In this document: one piece after another, positions 1-4,986 of the stretch
How the letters are laid out: each line of letters begins with the position of its first letter
Numbering within the stretch: the stretch's first letter is position 1
Origin: an uncultured Acidimicrobiales bacterium
GTDB lineage: Bacteria; Actinomycetota; Acidimicrobiia; Acidimicrobiales; SZUA-35
Assembly (NCBI GenBank): GCA_938028175.1
Contig: CALJAE010000091.1
Location: 1-8,512 of the forward strand
DNA length: 8,512 nt
Reading direction: 5' to 3'
Position numbers and translations under genes: made by a program
Notes under the pieces: model-generated
Seen by the model: only the letters and a program-made list of their open reading frames with translations
The model's database searches: none
Told to the model about the DNA's origin: nothing

Positions 1-981
1 GTGAAGGCTTTGCCAGCCGGTGCAACTCCGATTGACTTTGCATATTCAATCCATACCGAGGTAGGACACCGCTGTGTTGGTGCAAAGGTCGATGGGAAAC
101 TTGTTCCTTTGTCAGTTGTTTTGTCGAGTGGTCAAACCATCGAGATCTTGACTTCGAAAGTGCAAGATGCTGGGCCGTCACAAGATTGGCTCGGAGTAGT
201 TAGATCACATCGGGCGGCTTCTAAGATTCGACAGTGGTTCTCACGAGAACACAGACAAGACGCAATATCGGCTGGCGAATCCCAGGTTCGTTCAGAAATC
301 AAACGCGAAGGGGCAACTAACAAAATCGGAGCGTTGCGTCCGGCAATTGAGAACCTAGCTTCGATCATGGACTACGAAGATGCAGACGGTCTCTTTGCAG
401 CCGTCGGAAGTAGACAGGTTTCTGCTGAAGCAATCGTGGCTCGACTGTTGCGTGGGCCAGATGCAGAACGAGAGGCTGATGCACCAGTAGCTAGGACGAC
501 GAGGAAGATATTCGACGGAAATACATCCGTCATATCGGTCGATGGCTTGGACGATGTGCTAGTTCGGCTTTCTCGATGCTGTAATCCTGTGCCAGCTGAC
601 AAGATCATGGGATTTGTCACTAGAGGCAGGGGAGTAAGCGTGCACCGGACAGATTGCGCAAACGCCGACTCGCTTCGTAGCTCTCAAAACGATCGCCTAA
701 TAGATGTTAAATGGAGTTCAACCGCAACGGACGAAGGCTTCGTCGCCTCTATCTCCATCAGGGCTTACTCAAGCTCAGATCTGCTCGCCGATGTTTCTAG
801 AGCCCTAGCCGACCTTAAAGTCGAGATTGTCTCCAGTTCGCTTTCCACCATGGATGACCGGATCACTAACCTCAAGTTCGAATTTGCCGTTGCAGACGTC
901 GCTCACCTCGAATCGGTGGTCAAGAATATTCGTCGTGTAGACGGCGTTTATGACGTTTCTAGGATCATGCCTGGACATTAG
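1..981 (+). CDS. relA: Bifunctional (p)ppGpp synthetase/hydrolase Rel, C-terminal regulatory half (5'-truncated)
   Basis: This is the C-terminal part of a long RelA/SpoT-type enzyme, which makes and degrades (p)ppGpp in the stringent response. The frame is open from base 1, and the GTG there is almost certainly an internal Val (family context '...GK-V-KALPAGATPIDFAY'), so the gene is cut by the window edge; hydrolase and synthetase domains lie upstream. Domains seen: TGS (about residues 4-53, PAGATPIDFAYSIHTEVGHR), a helical linker (about 60-150), the conserved Cys-rich/zinc-finger-like region (about 188-220, with C193, C194, H215 and C219), and a C-terminal ACT domain (about 246-322). In the family these parts bind the ribosome and uncharged tRNA and control the catalytic half. 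All key Cys/His residues are present, so this half looks functional. The stop is TAG at 979-981, and aspS starts 31 nt later. The name Rel rather than RelA may fit better, because actinobacteria usually have one bifunctional enzyme; the missing half cannot be checked here. Confidence 0.95.
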   Translation: MKALPAGATPIDFAYSIHTEVGHRCVGAKVDGKLVPLSVVLSSGQTIEILTSKVQDAGPSQDWLGVVRSHRAASKIRQWFSREHRQDAISAGESQVRSEIKREGATNKIGALRPAIENLASIMDYEDADGLFAAVGSRQVSAEAIVARLLRGPDAEREADAPVARTTRKIFDGNTSVISVDGLDDVLVRLSRCCNPVPADKIMGFVTRGRGVSVHRTDCANADSLRSSQNDRLIDVKWSSTATDEGFVASISIRAYSSSDLLADVSRALADLKVEIVSSSLSTMDDRITNLKFEFAVADVAHLESVVKNIRRVDGVYDVSRIMPGH

Positions 982-982
982 T

Positions 983-1010
983 TTGGCCCTATCGGCTCGT
1001 CTGCTAGGTT
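983..1010 (+). promoter_or_regulatory. Candidate aspS promoter (-10 TAGGTT at 1005-1010)
   Basis: A TANNNT hexamer, TAGGTT (1005-1010), lies 8 nt before the ATG at 1019 and only 2 nt before the ATG at 1013. A poor -35 match, TTGGCC (983-988), lies 16 nt upstream and overlaps the end of the rel spacer. If used, transcription would begin at about 1017-1019, giving a leaderless message starting at the second ATG. There is no purine-rich Shine-Dalgarno before either ATG. The call rests on the same layout recurring before other genes in this window. Confidence 0.45.
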
Positions 1011-1012
1011 AG

Positions 1013-2761
1013 ATGGCCATGCTACGTACAAACCTTTGTGGTGAATTAACTAAATCTGAGCTTGGCGAGACCGTAACTGTCTGTGGCTGGGTCAATAAGA
1101 GACGGGAACATGGCGAACATCTAGCCTTCGTTGACCTTCGTGACCACTCAGGTCTAGTCCAATGTGTTGTCGATAATTCAGTAGACGTCCGTGGTGAGTT
1201 TGTTGTCCAAATAACAGGCACAGTGTCCGAGCGTCCAGAGGGCACGATTAACACAGAACTAACAACAGGTGAGATTGAAATTACAGACACCAAGGTTGAA
1301 GTTCTATCAATCGCAGAGCCTCCAGTCTTTCCACTTGGTGACACTGCTGCAGATGTAGACGAGATGGTCCGGCTAAAGCATCGTTACCTAGATCTTCGTC
1401 GCAACCGTATGCAAACGAACTTGCGTATCCGGTCAAAGGTTAATGCAGCGATTCGTTCTTCAATGGTCGACCAAGGCTTTGTTGAGGTCGAAACCCCAAT
1501 GTTGATGCCATCAACACCTGAAGGTGCACGAGAGTTTCTTGTACCTTCACGGCAAAAGCCGGGCAATTTCTATGCGCTTCCTCAATCACCGCAGCTCTAT
1601 AAGCAGTTGCTAATGGTTGGTGGTGTCGACCGTTACTTCCAACTGGCTCGATGTTTGCGAGACGAAGATCCACGTGCTGACCGCCAATATGAATTTACTC
1701 AGTTAGATATGGAGATGAGTTTCGCTGAGGTCGACGATGTGTTGGCTGCTGTTGAACAAACAGTACTAGATGCAGCTGAAGCAGTTCTCGGTGAGAGGCC
1801 TAGCAAAGTAGAGCGACTCACTTGGCATGAAGCTATGAACCGCTTCGGTATCGACAAGCCAGATCTACGTTTCGGTTCAGAGCTAGTCGAGCTAACCGAC
1901 ATTTTCTCTGGCACAGAGTTCAAGGCTTTCGCCGGTGAAGGAGTCGATAAGTTTGCGATCAAAGGTATTAATGCCAAAGGCAAGGCAGCGGATTACGGCA
2001 GGAACAAGTTAGATTCATTGACCGATGAAGCCAAGTTATTTGGAGCCAAGGGTCTGGTTTGGATAAAGATCGCCGAGGATGGCGCATTAGAGTCGCCTGT
2101 AACGAAGTTCTTCTCTGAAGATGAGTCGGCTGCTTTGAAAGCAGCGCTTGATGCGGAGCCAGGAGACTTGCTACTTATTGTTGCTGACACTTGGTTAACG
2201 ACCTGTACTGTCCTGGGTGAAGTACGTAACCGTGTTGGGCGACCGCCAGTGCACGAAGGCCCATACAAGTACCTGTGGGTAACCGATTTCCCTATGTTTG
2301 TCGGTACCGATGACAAAGGGAACCCAACCCCCGGACACCATCCATTCTGTCATCCGCATCCTGACGATATAGAAAAGATGGACACTGATCCACTAGAGGT
2401 AAGAGCCCTAGCTTACGACCTTGTTCTGAATGGTTGGGAACTAGGTTCTGGAAGCATAAGAATCCACGACCCAGAACTTCAGAAGCGTGTCTTTAGCTTG
2501 TTGGGAATTTCCGATGAAGAAGCGGAATCTAAGTTTGGGTTCTTCCTTAAGCCATTCAAATATGGTGCGCCACCTCACGGAGGCTTCGCCTACGGAATTG
2601 ATCGATTGACCGCGATATTGGCTGGCGAAGACAATATCCGTGAAGTAATAGCTTTCCCTAAGCCTTCTTCTGGTGCTGACCCTATGACTGGAGCCCCTGG
2701 AGAGATTGAGCCAGGAGTACTTGAAGAAGTAGGCGTTAAGGTGCTGCCTCCAGCCACCTAG
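1013..2761 (+). CDS. aspS: Aspartyl-tRNA synthetase (AspRS), probably non-discriminating
   Basis: Cytoplasmic class IIb synthetase charging tRNA with aspartate. At 582 residues it has full bacterial-type length. Seen in order: N-terminal OB-fold anticodon-binding domain (about 1-105, GWVNKRREHGEHLAFVDLRD at 25-44), class II motif 1 (about 158-178, VETPMLMPSTPEGAREFLV), motif 2 (about 209-235, ARCLRDEDPRADRQYEFTQ), the bacterial GAD insertion (about 285-400), and motif 3 (about 523-536, GGFAYGIDRLTAIL) followed by REVIAFPK. His33 in 'REHG' and Gly77 in 'RPEG' are the residues associated with non-discriminating AspRS, which also makes Asp-tRNA(Asn) for GatCAB; discriminating E. coli AspRS has Leu and Lys there. 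The outermost ATG is given. ATG 1019 (MLRTNLCGEL) is a strong alternative, favoured by its spacing to the -10-like TAGGTT. The stop overlaps that of the convergent transporter gene in CTAG (2758-2761), leaving no room for a terminator. Confidence 0.97.
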   Translation: MAMLRTNLCGELTKSELGETVTVCGWVNKRREHGEHLAFVDLRDHSGLVQCVVDNSVDVRGEFVVQITGTVSERPEGTINTELTTGEIEITDTKVEVLSIAEPPVFPLGDTAADVDEMVRLKHRYLDLRRNRMQTNLRIRSKVNAAIRSSMVDQGFVEVETPMLMPSTPEGAREFLVPSRQKPGNFYALPQSPQLYKQLLMVGGVDRYFQLARCLRDEDPRADRQYEFTQLDMEMSFAEVDDVLAAVEQTVLDAAEAVLGERPSKVERLTWHEAMNRFGIDKPDLRFGSELVELTDIFSGTEFKAFAGEGVDKFAIKGINAKGKAADYGRNKLDSLTDEAKLFGAKGLVWIKIAEDGALESPVTKFFSEDESAALKAALDAEPGDLLLIVADTWLTTCTVLGEVRNRVGRPPVHEGPYKYLWVTDFPMFVGTDDKGNPTPGHHPFCHPHPDDIEKMDTDPLEVRALAYDLVLNGWELGSGSIRIHDPELQKRVFSLLGISDEEAESKFGFFLKPFKYGAPPHGGFAYGIDRLTAILAGEDNIREVIAFPKPSSGADPMTGAPGEIEPGVLEEVGVKVLPPAT

Positions 2762-3468
2762 CCAATCCAGGTACCAATAAAGTAGGTGACCGCACAAGCT
2801 GCTGTTGCAACCAGCACCTGTCGTAGAGCAGTCGGCAATGCCGGTCTCTCTGTGAATTTAGCTAGCGCAGTCCCGACAATTGCTGCAGTGGCTATGGCCA
2901 GGATCAAGGAAATGATTGTAGTGGTATTGCCTGATCCAAAGAACCAGGGGACTAGTGGAATTGCCGCTCCGACTGAGAACGCTAGAAAGCTTGTGATAGC
3001 CGTTGAGCCTGGATCGCCGATCGACTCTGGGTCGACACCTAGTTCTTCTCGAGCATGCACTTCAAGTGCTACCTCAGGGTCGCGATGAATTGCGGTAGCA
3101 AGTATGTTGGCTTCGGAGTCCGTTAGGCCACGATGTTTGTAGATCGCCTTTAGCTCAGCTAGCTCCTGGTTTGGATTTTGCTCAATCGATTTGCGTTCAA
3201 TTTCGAGCTCACGCTCTACAAGTTCAGACTCGGCTTTAACCGAAACGTATTCTCCGGCCGCCATCGAAAAAGCTCCAGCTATAAGCCCGGCCACTCCCGC
3301 AGTTACTACAGTCGTTCCATCTGATGCTGCACCTGCCACACCAATAATAAGAGCTGCATTAGAAACCAGCCCGTCAGAAACTCCAAATACAGCAGCTCGT
3401 GCAGATCCGCCAGAAACATCGCGATGGCGGTGAACCATGTGGTCCCCATGTGCGTGCTTAGTGAGCAT
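2758..3468 (-). CDS. VIT1/CCC1-family metal ion (Fe2+/Mn2+) transporter
   Basis: A 236-residue integral membrane protein of the VIT1/CCC1 (DUF125) family, whose characterised members move Fe2+ or Mn2+ out of the cytosol. The family signature is clear: RAAVFGVSDGLVSNAALIIG (about 24-43), then GLIAGAFSMAAGEYVSVKAE (about 61-80). Next comes a charged Glu-rich cytosolic helix pair (about 80-150) that in family members binds transported metal, and C-terminal hydrophobic segments at about 158-177, 182-204 and 214-236. Five transmembrane segments fit the family. The N-terminus is His-rich (His at 5, 7, 10, 13 and 15), possibly a further metal-binding tail. ATG at 3468-3466 is chosen because it gives the full family N-terminus and has a TANNNT box 6 nt upstream. 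The gene lies 26 nt downstream of the acidic-protein gene on the same strand, so the two could be co-transcribed. Which metal is carried cannot be told from sequence. Confidence 0.92.
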   Translation of the reverse strand: MLTKHAHGDHMVHRHRDVSGGSARAAVFGVSDGLVSNAALIIGVAGAASDGTTVVTAGVAGLIAGAFSMAAGEYVSVKAESELVERELEIERKSIEQNPNQELAELKAIYKHRGLTDSEANILATAIHRDPEVALEVHAREELGVDPESIGDPGSTAITSFLAFSVGAAIPLVPWFFGSGNTTTIISLILAIATAAIVGTALAKFTERPALPTALRQVLVATAACAVTYFIGTWIG

Positions 3469-3474
3469 GAAGCT

Positions 3475-3480
3475 ACCTTA
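3475..3480 (-). promoter_or_regulatory. Candidate -10 box of the VIT1-family gene (TAAGGT)
   Basis: Read on the minus strand, TAAGGT is followed by 6 nt (agcttc) and then the ATG at 3468. This is the TANNNT-to-start spacing expected for a leaderless transcript. The same bases contain AAGG, which could alternatively serve as a weak ribosome binding site, so the two readings compete. No good -35 is visible; a 10-bp palindrome lies just upstream. Confidence 0.4.
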
Positions 3481-3486
3481 GCACGA

Positions 3487-3496
3487 AACTATAGTT
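3487..3496. repeat. 10-bp perfect palindrome upstream of the VIT1-family gene
   Basis: AACTATAGTT is self-complementary. On the minus strand it ends 6 nt upstream of the candidate -10 TAAGGT and overlaps the stop codon of the acidic-protein gene (TTA at 3495-3497 on the plus strand). It could be an operator half-element for a metal-responsive regulator, but at 10 bp it may be chance. Confidence 0.25.
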
Positions 3497-4373
3497 AGTC
3501 TTCAAGCCAGATTTGTACTACAACAGCGTCGGCATCAAGATCTGGATAGAGCAGTTCGTCGCCGTCTGTTAGCTCAGCGTTCTCTGGAGTGATTGCCATC
3601 TTAAGAGCGACATCGCCCTTTACTGCTTTAGCTTCAGAGTGTCCGGTTGGAACAATTTCAAAGCCGAGTTTTTCTAGTTCATCTGCAAACTTAGATCCGA
3701 CTTCGACGGCCTCATGCTCGCTAGAAGAGTACGCTTTAGCTGCGGTAGCTTTGGCATCATCAATTAGTTTGACTTTCGATGGCAGATTCAGCTTCGACAA
3801 AATCGAGTCAAGGGATTCTGAGTCATCGCTCTGTGCAGAGTCAGAATCTTTATCGTCTGCTTTGTCGGTGTCATCTTTGGTTCCGCTATCAGAGTCTTCG
3901 TCGTCCGATGAGTCTGTCTCATCTTCATCTACAGGGAACCATTCTGCTATTTCGGGATCGACTTCGCCGACTCCTTCGTCGGTCGTATTCGATTCAGCAT
4001 CGTCTTTTGCGATAGTCAGATCTAGCTCGGATTCTTTTGATTTCTCAGTAGCTTTGCTGTTTTCGTTAACGGCAAATTCTTCAACATCGAGTTGTTCGCT
4101 AGCTTCGTTCTCATCCAAAGCAACAGCTTTTGCGTGATCGTCATCGAGTGTTTCGATCTTGATCTCGTTTGAGTCTGAATCGTTATCGGTTAATTCTTCA
4201 CGTGCAATTTGCTTTGAGTCGATCTCTTCGGAATCTTCTAAGCCAATTACGCTCGGGAAGAAGCGGTTTAGAATGAGGATCACGGTAAGTGGTATCCAGA
4301 TAACTGAAACAATGATCAGAGCCTGGTTTGAGTTAATGGCAACTAGTTCTCCTACAAGAAAATCTTCGAGCAT
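3495..4373 (-). CDS. Unrecognised membrane-anchored, highly acidic protein
   Basis: I do not recognise this 292-residue protein. Three parts can be seen. First, an N-terminal hydrophobic segment (about 18-39, LIIVSVIWIPLTVILILNRF), a single membrane anchor with no cleavage motif. Second, a long low-complexity acidic region (about 45-190) rich in Asp, Glu and Ser; residues 121-190 contain 30 acidic residues out of 70, and Lys is scarce. Third, a C-terminal globular-looking domain (about 190-292) with alternating helix and strand character (KFADELEKLGFEIVPTG ... DAVVVQIWLED). The acidic linker suggests an extended spacer or a cation-binding zone. Proximity to a metal transporter 26 nt downstream on the same strand makes a metal-buffering role conceivable, but this is inference from context. 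Start: ATG 4373-4371 is preceded by a near-consensus Shine-Dalgarno. The opposite-strand open frames here are Ser-rich mirror images of the Asp/Glu/Ser codons and are not genes. No frameshift is visible. Confidence 0.82.
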   Translation of the reverse strand: MLEDFLVGELVAINSNQALIIVSVIWIPLTVILILNRFFPSVIGLEDSEEIDSKQIAREELTDNDSDSNEIKIETLDDDHAKAVALDENEASEQLDVEEFAVNENSKATEKSKESELDLTIAKDDAESNTTDEGVGEVDPEIAEWFPVDEDETDSSDDEDSDSGTKDDTDKADDKDSDSAQSDDSESLDSILSKLNLPSKVKLIDDAKATAAKAYSSSEHEAVEVGSKFADELEKLGFEIVPTGHSEAKAVKGDVALKMAITPENAELTDGDELLYPDLDADAVVVQIWLED

Positions 4374-4381
4374 TTAGAATT

Positions 4382-4389
4382 TCACCGCC
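4382..4389 (-). promoter_or_regulatory. Shine-Dalgarno of the acidic-protein gene (GGCGGTGA)
   Basis: On the minus strand GGCGGTGA matches GGAGGTGA, the complement of the 16S rRNA 3' end, at 7 of 8 positions. It is followed by 8 nt before the ATG at 4373. It is the only convincing ribosome binding site in the window and fixes this start codon. Confidence 0.65.
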
Positions 4390-4405
4390 TTTGTCGCCTT
4401 TAGTC

Positions 4406-4411
4406 ATTTTA
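4406..4411 (-). promoter_or_regulatory. Candidate -10 box for the acidic-protein gene (TAAAAT)
   Basis: TAAAAT on the minus strand matches the sigma-70 -10 consensus at 5 of 6 positions. Transcription from about 4399 would leave a leader of roughly 25 nt containing the Shine-Dalgarno at 4389-4382. No proper -35 is seen; the place it should occupy is covered by the palindrome at 4418-4435. Confidence 0.45.
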
Positions 4412-4417
4412 GCCCAA

Positions 4418-4435
4418 CTGTTCGAAGTCGAACAG
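4418..4435. repeat. 18-bp dyad CTGTTCGA-AG-TCGAACAG, candidate operator
   Basis: Two perfect 8-bp arms are separated by 2 bp. On the minus strand the dyad ends 6 nt upstream of the candidate -10 TAAAAT and covers the -35 region, a typical place for a dimeric regulator. The core GTTCG-N4-CGAAC has its half-sites in the opposite order to the Gram-positive/actinobacterial LexA box (CGAAC-N4-GTTCG), so it is not an SOS box. The nearest plus-strand gene starts 134 bp away, so control of the minus gene is more likely. Confidence 0.45.
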
Positions 4436-4485
4436 CCGGATCCTAAAATCTTGCCAATACATCGTTAGTAGAGTCCAAATCGGCT

Positions 4486-4515
4486 GTTACAGGCTGAACT
4501 TAAGCTATTTATATA
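4486..4515 (+). promoter_or_regulatory. Weak candidate upstream promoter GTTACA-18-TATATA
   Basis: GTTACA (4486-4491) and TATATA (4510-4515) each match the sigma-70 consensus at 4 of 6 positions with an 18-bp spacer. The -10 overlaps the AT-rich dyad GCTATTTATATAGC (4504-4517; 5-bp arms, 4-bp loop). A transcript from here would give the small orphan gene a leader of about 45 nt. It competes with the leaderless-type box at 4556-4561. Confidence 0.25.
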
Positions 4516-4516
4516 G

Positions 4517-4532
4517 CAAACTGGCCACTTTG
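4517..4532. repeat. 16-bp near-palindrome in the divergent spacer
   Basis: CAAACTGGCCACTTTG pairs at 7 of 8 positions about its centre (TGGCCA core). It lies just upstream of the -35 position expected for the -10 at 4556-4561, and directly abuts the AT-rich dyad at 4504-4517. It could be a regulator site, but the length allows chance. Confidence 0.25.
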
Positions 4533-4555
4533 GTACATATGTTGGCAGGATCCGC

Positions 4556-4561
4556 TAGCTT
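4556..4561 (+). promoter_or_regulatory. Candidate -10 box of the small orphan gene (TAGCTT)
   Basis: TAGCTT is followed by 7 nt and then ATG 4569, the same spacing as before alaS. No Shine-Dalgarno lies between them. A second TANNNT (TAGTCT, 4563-4568) abuts the ATG and is too close to act for this start. A leaderless transcript is the simplest reading. Confidence 0.45.
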
Positions 4562-4568
4562 TTAGTCT

Positions 4569-4946
4569 ATGTTTGTTCGACTCTTAAAGCGTGCCATACG
4601 ATGGGCCTTAGTTACTTTTGTACTAAAGAAGCTACTGAAGAGCAAAGCGTCAAAGCAAGCTCAACAGGCAGCGGCCGAGTTTCAGGAGACATTGCCTCCA
4701 AGTATTGCCAGTTCCGTTGATTCACTCCCACCCAAAGTTAAAGCCGCCGCAGGCTCTGCAATAATTGCGGGGCGATCGGCTAAGCGAGTACTAGATGCAG
4801 CTACTGGTGGTCGAGGTTCGGTATTCAAATCATTCTCCCAGTATCAAAAGTCTGTCAAGAGTGATCCCACGGCAACAGCCACCGATGGCGAGGTTGTTGA
4901 CATCAACGACCTGCGAAAAGCCCAGCAGCAACAACAGCAGCAGTAA
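4569..4946 (+). CDS. Small basic orphan protein with C-terminal Gln run, upstream of alaS
   Basis: A 125-residue protein I cannot assign to a family. The N-terminus (MFVRLLKRAIRWALVTFVLKKLLKSK) is a short hydrophobic, Lys/Arg-flanked helix that could insert in or lie on the membrane. Residues 27-75 are Ala/Lys/Gln-rich and probably helical, with a repeated 'LPP' (42-44 and 53-55). The tail (about 99-125) looks disordered and ends in seven Gln. Actinobacteria commonly have one or two small membrane-associated proteins (DUF948 and DUF6167 types) just upstream of alaS. This gene sits in that position and has a similar N-terminal layout, so it may be a diverged counterpart; homology is not demonstrated. 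Support for being real: same strand as alaS, no overlap with another gene, a -10-like box 7 nt before the ATG, and an upstream in-frame TAG at 4563 limiting the start. The stop is TAA 4944-4946, 37 nt before alaS. Confidence 0.75.
   Translation: MFVRLLKRAIRWALVTFVLKKLLKSKASKQAQQAAAEFQETLPPSIASSVDSLPPKVKAAAGSAIIAGRSAKRVLDAATGGRGSVFKSFSQYQKSVKSDPTATATDGEVVDINDLRKAQQQQQQQ
4923..4943 (+). repeat. CAG/CAA tract encoding seven Gln at the end of the orphan protein
   Basis: Seven consecutive Gln codons (CAG, CAG, CAA, CAA, CAG, CAG, CAG) run directly into the TAA stop. Mixed CAA/CAG limits slippage compared with a pure tract, but copy number could still vary between strains without affecting a fold. 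Confidence 0.8.
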
Positions 4947-4961
4947 GCCCAAATCAGCCCT

Positions 4962-4986
4962 CATAGGTTGTAGTCTGTAACCTATG
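4962..4986. promoter_or_regulatory. Perfect inverted repeat around the alaS -10 and start codon, candidate operator
   Basis: CATAGGTT (4962-4969) and AACCTATG (4979-4986) are exact 8-bp reverse complements separated by 9 nt. The -10 box TAGTCT lies in the centre and the right arm ends with the alaS ATG. A dimeric protein bound here would block the promoter. In E. coli, AlaRS represses its own gene by binding a palindrome flanking the alaS transcription start, so autoregulation is a natural hypothesis. If RNA comes from the upstream gene instead, the same arms would fold a hairpin hiding the start codon. Confidence 0.55.
4971..4976 (+). promoter_or_regulatory. Candidate alaS -10 box (TAGTCT)
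   Basis: TAGTCT is followed by 7 nt and then ATG 4984, placing the expected transcription start at or next to the A of ATG. No Shine-Dalgarno is present and no recognisable -35 lies 16-18 nt upstream. TAGGTT (4964-4969), inside the left arm of the inverted repeat, is a second TANNNT that could act instead. Confidence 0.5.

Noticed and set aside
1..3. GTG as a real start codon for the rel fragment
   Set aside because: It falls just before the TGS core, and rel proteins have hundreds of residues upstream; the Val is internal and the gene is cut by the window edge.
2441..2797. Minus-strand open frame over the end of aspS
   Set aside because: It lies within aspS and the VIT1 gene, its product has no recognisable features, and both overlapping genes are confidently identified families.
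3589..4137. Long plus-strand open frame (182 codons), Ser-rich
   Set aside because: It is the antisense shadow of the Asp/Glu/Ser codon-rich region of the acidic-protein gene; its protein is nearly all Ser/Ala/Thr, and it has no promoter or ribosome binding site.
4418..4435. LexA/SOS box
   Set aside because: The actinobacterial consensus is CGAAC-N4-GTTCG; here the half-sites are in the reverse order (GTTCG-N4-CGAAC).
4438..4553. Direct copies of GGATCC at 4438-4443 and 4548-4553 as a repeat pair bounding an insertion
   Set aside because: Six bases are too few, flanking bases do not match, and the DNA between looks like ordinary promoter spacer.
4374..4568. A small RNA, tRNA or riboswitch in the divergent spacer
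   Set aside because: No tRNA-like arms, no conserved riboswitch core and no terminator hairpin were seen; only short dyads and promoter-like boxes.
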